The position numbers were made by a program, and so were the translations under genes. This document shows, one piece after another, positions 37,852 to 42,541 of a stretch of 42,541 nucleotides of DNA (position 1 is its first letter; each line of letters begins with the position of its first letter). Source of the stretch: a virus; the IMG/VR virus record IMGVR_UViG_3300005826_000005, positions 1 through 42,541 of that record. One strand, given 5' to 3'. The notes under the pieces are model-generated. The model searched no databases. It was not told where the DNA came from and saw nothing but the letters and a program-made list of their open reading frames with translations.

Positions 37852-38270
37852 CGCTTGATTCCCGCTCTGCGGAGCACGTCGGCAGGGACTCCAACCTCTC
37901 GCCACGCCGAGTAGCTGATCCCCTGTCGCCCGCTGTAGTTGACGGCGATGTCGATGAACGGCTGTTCGTACTCGTCCAGCGTGACGCTGTTCCGTAGTTG
38001 CTCCAGCTCTTGGGCGAGGTCCTGGCGCTCCTGGATCAGCTTCAACTCACGCAGGGGTTCGGGGTTGTCGCGGAGCTGGGTGTCGACATCTTGCATCTGT
38101 CGCTGCACGGTTTCTTCGGTGCGCCGACGGCCCCGCTTCGGCCGTGCGTCTCGGAGGGCGGCGAGGTAGTCGCCGACGATGCGGGCCTCTCGTCGTCCGA
38201 CGGCCATTGCTTGCTTGTGTTCGTCGGTGACTTCCTTCGGCCCCGTCTTGCTTGTCTTCTTCATTGGCAT
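37848..38270 (-). CDS. 140-aa basic protein with helical middle
   Basis: Basic N-terminus with KKTSKTGPKEVTDEHKQAMA, a PKRGRRR segment (residues about 44-50), a coiled-coil-like middle (about 55-95) and a C-terminal SYSAWREVGVPADVLRRAGI. The latter form recurs in actinophage DNA-binding-like proteins, so nucleic-acid binding is likely but unproven. The start at 38270 follows GGAAAGCGAGACAACACA, placed inside the end of the 35-aa gene. Confidence 0.7.
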   Translation of the reverse strand: MPMKKTSKTGPKEVTDEHKQAMAVGRREARIVGDYLAALRDARPKRGRRRTEETVQRQMQDVDTQLRDNPEPLRELKLIQERQDLAQELEQLRNSVTLDEYEQPFIDIAVNYSGRQGISYSAWREVGVPADVLRRAGIKR

Positions 38271-38368
38271 TGTGTTGTCTCGCTTTCCTCTGTCAGTTCC
38301 TTACGGAACGGGTTTGGGTTTGGGTGGTACAACCAGGGTGTGGGTGACTGATCCCACCAGTCTGCCAT
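38261..38368 (-). CDS. 35-aa microprotein with strong ribosome-binding site
   Basis: MADWWDQSPTPWLYHPNPNP then a short charged end EESETTQCQ. GGGAGGAAAGT precedes the ATG, and CTCCCCGAAAGGGAG can fold over it. The end encodes the start-associated sequence of the next gene and overlaps it by 10 bases. Trp/Pro-rich, unlike a chance frame. Confidence 0.55.
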   Translation of the reverse strand: MADWWDQSPTPWLYHPNPNPFRKELTEESETTQCQ

Positions 38369-38435
38369 ACTTTCCTCCCTTTCGGGGAGATCGCGAACGC
38401 CGACCGTTCGCTGTGGCTAATGCGGCTATGCGGTA

Positions 38436-38561
38436 TCACCATTCAATATACTCCTGCTCTGGGAAGCCGCCAGGTCGACGGCGACCACTTCTGGGGTTTC
38501 GGTACCAGCCTTCGGGCTCTGCGTCTGTCGGGTCGTTCACCCATTTGAGTAGAGCGCTCAC
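38436..38561 (-). CDS. 41-aa microprotein
   Basis: Starts at GTG (38561) after ACGGAGCGCC. ALLKWVNDPTDAEPEGWYRN, then a basic patch RSGRRRPGG and FPEQEYIEW. Probably small and globular or partner-bound. It fills most of the gap between 38368 and 38583. Unknown family. Confidence 0.5.
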   Translation of the reverse strand: MSALLKWVNDPTDAEPEGWYRNPRSGRRRPGGFPEQEYIEW

Positions 38562-38582
38562 GGCGCTCCGTTCACCTTCGTA

Positions 38583-38750
38583 TCAATATCCGTCAAGGAC
38601 TTGGCCATCTCGGTCGAGCACGTAGAGCCTCCACTTGCCGAACGTCATCTTTCCGATCGCTGCAAGGCGGTCTGGTCGGTGCTCGTGTGGGGCGATCATC
38701 GGCCAGCCGTCTCGCAATGCGATTTGTCCTGGCCGCAGTTTCTTGTTCAT
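38583..38750 (-). CDS. 55-aa basic beta-type protein
   Basis: MNKKLRPGQIALRDGWPMIA then GKMTFGKWRLYVLDRDGQVL. The ATG overlaps the upstream stop (ATGA) and follows GCGAGG. The longer frame is upstream coding. Function unknown. Confidence 0.6.
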   Translation of the reverse strand: MNKKLRPGQIALRDGWPMIAPHEHRPDRLAAIGKMTFGKWRLYVLDRDGQVLDGY

Positions 38751-39010
38751 AGATACCTCGCGTTCACTGTGACGTCTTCCCATAGGGGCCAATAGTCCTG
38801 GTGTCCCATCATATAGTCGGTTGCTTCCTCGTAGCAGGTTGGTTCCATGAGTCCGTCTGTGATCGCTGCGAGTGCGGGTTCGATGCCCGATAGGTCGTCT
38901 GGCCCGTGGCAGTAGCGAACACCGTCAATCTCGGCGAACCCCGCGGCTGGCGTCGTGCCGCACCAGCCGCAGGTGTCGGGGTCCGTGTCGGTCTCGTCAG
39001 TCATCTTCAT
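38747..39010 (-). CDS. 87-aa acidic zinc-ribbon protein
   Basis: MKMTDETDTDPDTCGWCGTT followed by RYCHGPDD; three Cys and a His make a likely zinc knuckle, then an acidic helical second half. Two possible ATGs at 39010 and 39004 overlap the membrane micropeptide gene; neither has a clear ribosome-binding site, so translation is probably coupled. Confidence 0.6.
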   Translation of the reverse strand: MKMTDETDTDPDTCGWCGTTPAAGFAEIDGVRYCHGPDDLSGIEPALAAITDGLMEPTCYEEATDYMMGHQDYWPLWEDVTVNARYL

Positions 39011-39071
39011 GTCGCAGCAGGTAGGCAACCACCAGCACGATGACAGCCCATGCGACCAATGCTTGGATCAT
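38997..39071 (-). CDS. 24-aa single-pass membrane micropeptide
   Basis: MIQALVAWAVIVLVVAYLL followed by RHEDD. The start overlaps the upstream stop as ATGA (39068-39071) and its end overlaps the next gene. Same length and acidic tail as the peptide at 2389-2463. Confidence 0.55.
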   Translation of the reverse strand: MIQALVAWAVIVLVVAYLLRHEDD

Positions 39072-39460
39072 GTCGCCTTCATCACCTTCGGCCAGTGTTC
39101 GGGGAACGTCTCCGCTCGGTACCAGGCGAGCGAGTGGAACTCGCCGTCCTCGGTGGCGTCGTAGGCGAGGCTCGTGCATTCACGGCACGGGCAGGCCCAC
39201 AGGTCGGCGTCGGGGTAGTGCGGCGGGTTGACCCGCTTCCAGTGCCGCAGGCAGTGGATCACCGCGTCGTGGATCGTGTCGAAATGTTGCCTCTCTTGAA
39301 CGACATGATCGTCAACGGTGAATCGCAACAGCCGCCCGTTGGGGTCCACGACCTCGTACACGATCTGTTCGTTGATTACGCAATAGCCCTGCCCGTAGAT
39401 CGGGAAGCGGGCAACGATCGTGTAGCGGTCGGTCTCTCGGTGCTTGTGTTCGGTGCTCAT
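39068..39460 (-). CDS. 130-aa zinc-binding protein
   Basis: An N-terminal beta-rich half (YTIVARFPIYGQGYCVINEQ) and a C-terminal segment with WACPCRECTSLAY, a C-x-C-x2-C cluster, then HSLAWYRAETFPEHW. The start at 39460 follows AGAAAGCGAGACACC, and a CTACTATCTAAC -10 region lies just upstream. Unknown function. Confidence 0.7.
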   Translation of the reverse strand: MSTEHKHRETDRYTIVARFPIYGQGYCVINEQIVYEVVDPNGRLLRFTVDDHVVQERQHFDTIHDAVIHCLRHWKRVNPPHYPDADLWACPCRECTSLAYDATEDGEFHSLAWYRAETFPEHWPKVMKAT

Positions 39461-39494
39461 GGTGTCTCGCTTTCTGTTGTGGTGTTAGATAGTA

Positions 39495-39528
39495 GCCCAC
39501 GGTACCACTAGGTAGTGGCACCGTGGGC
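39495..39528. promoter_or_regulatory. Nested 34-base palindrome around a CCACTA site
   Basis: CCACTAGGTAGTGG (39505-39518) is extended on both sides by GCCCACGGT and its near complement, giving 16-base arms with one mismatch and only GG in the centre. It covers the -35 position of the promoter implied by the -10 at 39494-39483, so a bound protein would block it. Confidence 0.65.
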
Positions 39529-39540
39529 GGGCTCGTTCGG

Positions 39541-39906
39541 TCACCTGGTGGTGACGGCCATGTGGTAGTGCTCGGACATCACCGACAGTGACGCCACGTA
39601 GTAGGCAGCGTGGCGACGGGACCAACCCAACCGCTCGACCAGCAGTTCGGTCAGCTCGTCGGACTTGATGCCGTAGCTGCCCGTCTTGCCCCATGCCGTT
39701 TCGGGTCGTGCGTCGGCGGTCGGCACGTCGACGCAGTGAAACAGGTCGTAGTGGAACCGACCCGACATACCGTCGCAGCGCATCGTCCACACAGGGGTCA
39801 CGTCGATGACAACCAACGTGATGTCGGTCTCGCCGTTCAGCTTCTGGTGGGGGAGGGATTGGCCGACGAGTCGGATGACGGGGTGGTGTGTTTCGAGGGT
39901 TCTCAT
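39541..39906 (-). CDS. 121-aa unknown protein
   Basis: MRTLETHHPVIRLVGQSLPH, a beta-rich middle (ITLVVIDVTPVWTMRCDGMS) and a helical C-terminal part (SDELTELLVERLGWSRRHAA). The ATG overlaps the upstream stop (ATGA). A longer frame to 40293 is a shadow of the upstream gene. Confidence 0.7.
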   Translation of the reverse strand: MRTLETHHPVIRLVGQSLPHQKLNGETDITLVVIDVTPVWTMRCDGMSGRFHYDLFHCVDVPTADARPETAWGKTGSYGIKSDELTELLVERLGWSRRHAAYYVASLSVMSEHYHMAVTTR

Positions 39907-40508
39907 GACAGAACCTCCGTGACGTTCCTCTTGGCGGAGTCGGCGTGGACGCCGTATCCGCTGAGCTTGCCGACCGACTCTCGGGCGATGCCGTACGCCT
40001 TGATGAACGGCACGGTGGCGTTCACGTGCTCGACGGTTGCGCCGATCGAGTCCATGAACGGCAGCAGGAACTGCCCGACCCGTTCCCGTGCGGCGTCGGT
40101 GAAGTTCTCGCCGTAGTGGTCGTGGGTGAATGCCCAATACTCGGGCACTTCTTTGCCCTTGGACCAGCCGACACGGTACGCCCTGACACGGAACGACTGG
40201 TCGCCGCCGTAGCCACGATATTCGCGGCCGTTGATGTCGGCTTTCAGCCAGAACGTGTACCCGCCTTTGCCGTTCTCGATGCTGGCGCTGCACTTCTCGA
40301 CGGTCACCATGTCCGACTTGCGCCCGTTGCCAGGGTGTGGCAGTTCCAGGCCCTCGTCATCACGGAACAGTTCCGTGAATGTGTCGGGGAACTCGACGGT
40401 CAGCCCGTCGATGAGCTTGGCGATGCGATCGGCTTCGTCAAGCACGTCGATGAGGGCGTGCAGGTAGTTGGCCCGATCCTCCACCGTGGGTGTGTGCGTG
40501 GTGTTCAT
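39903..40508 (-). CDS. 201-aa unknown protein
   Basis: An acidic, helical N-terminal part (ALIDVLDEADRIAKLIDGLT), then a region with KGGYTFWLKADINGREYRGY and EYWAFTHDHYGENFTDAARE, and a helical C-terminal part. The start at 40508 follows AGAAAGCGAGAAAGAC. The frame to 40625 crosses palindromes and is leader. It may be cytoplasmic and enzyme-like but has no known motif. Confidence 0.7.
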   Translation of the reverse strand: MNTTHTPTVEDRANYLHALIDVLDEADRIAKLIDGLTVEFPDTFTELFRDDEGLELPHPGNGRKSDMVTVEKCSASIENGKGGYTFWLKADINGREYRGYGGDQSFRVRAYRVGWSKGKEVPEYWAFTHDHYGENFTDAARERVGQFLLPFMDSIGATVEHVNATVPFIKAYGIARESVGKLSGYGVHADSAKRNVTEVLS

Positions 40509-40536
40509 GTCTTTCTCGCTTTCTTCGTGTGACCCG

Positions 40537-40550
40537 CCACTAGGTAGTGA
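40537..40550. promoter_or_regulatory. CCACTA palindrome, one mismatch
   Basis: CCACTAGGTAGTGA, extended by CCCG and CGGG on the two sides. It is 13 bases upstream of the start-associated sequence of the 201-aa gene. Confidence 0.6.
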
Positions 40551-40574
40551 CGGGGGTGACCTATGGGCACCAGG

Positions 40575-40612
40575 CACACCACAAACGGAACGATTGTTCC
40601 GCTTATGGTGTG
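40575..40612. terminator. Long hairpin between SAS genes
   Basis: Seventeen-base arms with two mismatches (CACACCA..CGGAAC and complement) and loop GATT. It is placed between the stop at 40625 and the palindrome at 40537, as terminator or structured leader. Confidence 0.5.
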
Positions 40613-40621
40613 ATGTGCTGT

Positions 40622-40635
40622 CCACTAGTCAGTGG
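40622..40635. promoter_or_regulatory. CCACT palindrome overlapping a stop codon
   Basis: CCACTAGTCAGTGG; the TAG stop of the 285-aa gene (40627-40625) is inside it. Confidence 0.55.
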
Positions 40636-41482
40636 TGGGGAAGTGGTCGGCCAGACCGCTTTCGGCGTGTTCACGTCCGATGAATCCCCACACCGATTCG
40701 TCTTCGGTGGGCTCCCAGCAGTCGTGGGTGTCGTCATCGAACAGGATGACGCCCTTGCCGCACACCGAACACTGCGGGATGCCTTCACCGATGATCGGAT
40801 GGTGACGCACCAGTCGTGCCCGCTGATAGGTGACGTGGACGATGCCGTACATGTTGCCGTTGCACCAGTCCGTGTAGGTCTGGAGCGTGTTGCGGGCAGC
40901 GTCGGCCAGGTCAACGTCGTCGCCCCAGTCGCCGTCAGCGACCATGACACCGATGGCACCCGACACGTCCCACTGGCGGTCCACGGCGGACGATTCACCG
41001 ATCAGTGCGTAGCGCACCAGTCCGTGTTCGTACTTCTCGATCAGGAACGCTCGGCCCTCTTCGATCGCAACACGGGTCATGTTCTGCCACTTGTGGTCGA
41101 CCTCGTGCCCGCCGTCGTGCTCGTAGCACTCGTCCTGCACTTCTGCGATCACTTCCTCGCAGTGCTTGCAGTAGTCGTGCCACTTGTCGTCGGGCTCATC
41201 GCACGTCGTGCAGTCGTTGAGCTTGCGTTCCATCTGCTCCAGGTCACGTCGGGACTCGATGAGCAACACGTCCCAACCCTGGAACAGTTCTTCACGGGTC
41301 CACGACGATGCGCCGTCGTCATCGGAGACGAGATACACCGCCTCGGCGGTGCCGTCGTCGTTCCATCGGACCTTGAACGAGTCCTCGATGGTGTAGTTGT
41401 CGAACGGATCGGTGACGGGCAACTCCCACGAGTTGCCGTCGTCGTCCGTGTAGTAGGTGGTCGTGGTTCGTGTGATGTTCAT
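40625..41482 (-). CDS. 285-aa acidic protein with three Cys clusters
   Basis: Asp/Glu-rich N-terminal part (TYYTDDDGNSWELPVTDPFD). CTTC and CKHC pairs at about 91-109 form one zinc site; CSVC with a later C (about 238-254) may form another. The region between (about 120-215) looks globular. The start at 41482 follows AGAAAGCGAGAACATC. It resembles the 66-608 and right-edge proteins in composition and may be a paralogue set with a host-takeover role; function unknown. Confidence 0.75.
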   Translation of the reverse strand: MNITRTTTTYYTDDDGNSWELPVTDPFDNYTIEDSFKVRWNDDGTAEAVYLVSDDDGASSWTREELFQGWDVLLIESRRDLEQMERKLNDCTTCDEPDDKWHDYCKHCEEVIAEVQDECYEHDGGHEVDHKWQNMTRVAIEEGRAFLIEKYEHGLVRYALIGESSAVDRQWDVSGAIGVMVADGDWGDDVDLADAARNTLQTYTDWCNGNMYGIVHVTYQRARLVRHHPIIGEGIPQCSVCGKGVILFDDDTHDCWEPTEDESVWGFIGREHAESGLADHFPTTD

Positions 41483-41523
41483 GATGTTCTCGCTTTCTGG
41501 TTAATATTGCTCGGTTTGTGAAT

Positions 41524-41557
41524 GTTGTCGGTTGGCCTAATCAGCGTGATTAGGGTG
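41524..41557. repeat. 34-base exact repeat with CCTAATCA palindrome
   Basis: Identical to 1012-1045 and contains CCTAATCAGCGTGATTAGG at 41536-41554. It lies 42-75 bases upstream of the ATG at 41482, with weak promoter elements CCGACA and AATATT in and beyond it. Confidence 0.75.
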
Positions 41558-41559
41558 TT

Positions 41560-41572
41560 CACTAGGTAGTGG
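41560..41572. promoter_or_regulatory. CCACTA-family palindrome next to the 34-base repeat
   Basis: CACTAGGTAGTGG, three bases from the end of the repeat, so both palindrome families are present upstream of one gene. Confidence 0.6.
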
Positions 41573-41581
41573 TCAGTCTGG

Positions 41582-42541
41582 TCATCCGTCCTCGATGGTG
41601 AAACCGTGGTCGTTGTAGTTGAAGATCGACCAACCATCGGCGTCACGGACGAGAACCTCCATGTCCAGGTCGACCTCGGCGTCGAACGTGCCAGCACGCA
41701 GCGCCTCGCCTTCCTCGTCGGTCGGCTCCCGCCACCCAGCGGGCATCGCATGGGCCGAACCGTAGACCTTCGCAGCGTCGGACAGTCGGTCGCCAGCCTC
41801 GCCAAGTCCACGATCCCAGAACCCCGTGCCGTGACCGTTGCGGGTCAGCCAGAAGTCATGGCCGACCTGTTCCCACGTCAGCTTGCCGCTGTTGACCAGC
41901 GCACCCAGGGTGCGGCACGCCTCACCCTTGAGGAAGTCCTCGACCTCGTTGAACACGTCGTCATCGTTCTCGCAGTCATCGGGGTCGAAGTAGTCGTCCA
42001 TCATCCCGTTGCCGTCGCCCGAACCCATGCAGTCGTCGGGGGCCGACTCTGACCAGAGCGCCGCCACTAGGTAGTGGTGCATGACGTTGGTCACGATGTC
42101 ATCGGTGATCGGATGCGGCCACACTGCCAGCCGTTCACGGGAACCGCCGAGCGTCGAGCCGCAACCGTGGCACGACCGCCACGTGAACTCCTCGTGACCA
42201 TCGCCGTGCACGGTGGCACTGTTCGGGGTCGCCCAGTCACGCCACCAGCCAGGGGTGCCGACAGCCTTGCAGGTCAAACGACCGTTCGCATGAGCCCATT
42301 CGATGCCGACATCATCCAGGTCATAGTCGACATGCCACGACGCCATGATCCCCTCTTCGCAGTGTTCACACCTGCCGACCTCGGACGGGTCGTAGGTCCA
42401 GTCCGACAGGTCGTAGGCGTCATCGAGCAGACCGAGCGGTTCCTGGTCGCATGGCGTGTCGGATTCACCCGAATACCATGCGGCCCCGTCGTGTTCGCAG
42501 TTCTCGACGTTGCACTCTTCGCAGTGCCAATGGGCACCGTA
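41582..42541 (-). CDS. Acidic multi-CxxC protein, open at the right edge
   Basis: At least 319 aa, open to base 42541 with no start of its own required. CEECNVENC and, later, RCEHCEEG form a first zinc region; SCHGCGSTLGG a second. The rest is acidic with Asp-rich runs (near DYFDPDDCENDDDVF). The frame continues into codons 11 to 1 at 33-1 if the map is circular. An internal ATG at 42346 is a possible but less likely start. A perfect CCACTA palindrome lies inside (42064-42077). Confidence 0.75.
   Translation of the reverse strand, partial: YGAHWHCEECNVENCEHDGAAWYSGESDTPCDQEPLGLLDDAYDLSDWTYDPSEVGRCEHCEEGIMASWHVDYDLDDVGIEWAHANGRLTCKAVGTPGWWRDWATPNSATVHGDGHEEFTWRSCHGCGSTLGGSRERLAVWPHPITDDIVTNVMHHYLVAALWSESAPDDCMGSGDGNGMMDDYFDPDDCENDDDVFNEVEDFLKGEACRTLGALVNSGKLTWEQVGHDFWLTRNGHGTGFWDRGLGEAGDRLSDAAKVYGSAHAMPAGWREPTDEEGEALRAGTFDAEVDLDMEVLVRDADGWSIFNYNDHGFTIEDG
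42064..42077. promoter_or_regulatory. CCACTA palindrome inside a coding region
   Basis: CCACTAGGTAGTGG, read as H-Y-L-V in the acidic multi-CxxC gene. Perfect copy. Confidence 0.45.

Overview
The window looks like the complete genome of a temperate, podovirus-type phage, cut at an arbitrary point of a circular map. The genes broken by the two ends join in frame across 42541/1 into one plausible minus-strand gene, and a recombinase gene lies beside a phage attachment site rather than beside a host junction. The host is inferred to be a G+C-rich actinobacterium. The evidence is actinobacterial/Gram-positive LexA boxes, an attP carrying the 5' half of a tRNA-Gly(GCC) gene, frequent GTG/TTG starts, an amidase endolysin without spanins, and many actinophage-style small zinc-ribbon genes. 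No host genus can be named from the sequence alone.

Late region, plus strand, 3397-25356. A terS-like gene is followed by tail-fibre/receptor-binding genes, terL, a cluster of small zinc-ribbon and membrane genes, portal, a C1q-like protein, scaffold and major capsid protein with a terminator. Then come a head-tail adaptor, a nozzle/stem-like protein, a further fibre-like protein, four structural or ejection-type proteins (the last 1244 aa) and an N-acetylmuramoyl-L-alanine amidase. No tape-measure, major tail or tail-chaperone genes are seen, which favours a short-tailed virion. A 318-aa protein with three C2H2 zinc fingers is encoded on the opposite strand just before the endolysin.

Replication/recombination region, minus strand, 34258 down to 25353. 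Genes are tightly packed and mostly overlap by 1-8 bases: HTH proteins, a Cas4/RecB-type nuclease, a RecA-fold DnaB-like helicase, an archaeo-eukaryotic-type primase, a RusA resolvase, a sigma-region-4-like HTH fused to a DUF1599-like domain, and many very small proteins. No DNA polymerase or RNA polymerase gene is present.

Regulated accessory region, minus strand, 42541-34255 and 1956-1 (continuous through the circle). It holds small, often acidic or zinc-binding genes and two tyrosine recombinases. Twelve starts share a start-associated sequence close to AGAAAGCGAGA(A/C), and several have a palindrome just upstream, CCACTA-N2/3-TAGTGG or CCTAATCA-N3-TGATTAGG. This resembles the SAS/ESAS arrangement of cluster K mycobacteriophages, with different sequences. 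Tandem LexA boxes lie at 1051-1091.

The attP at 37108-37280 holds a promoter, 38 bases of tRNA-Gly(GCC) ending at the anticodon loop, and a perfect inverted repeat starting inside that loop. The non-coding stretches 1957-2388 and 3156-3410 hold DnaA boxes, short iterons, a G-quadruplex tract and palindromes, and are the best candidates for the replication origin and the divergent early/late control region.
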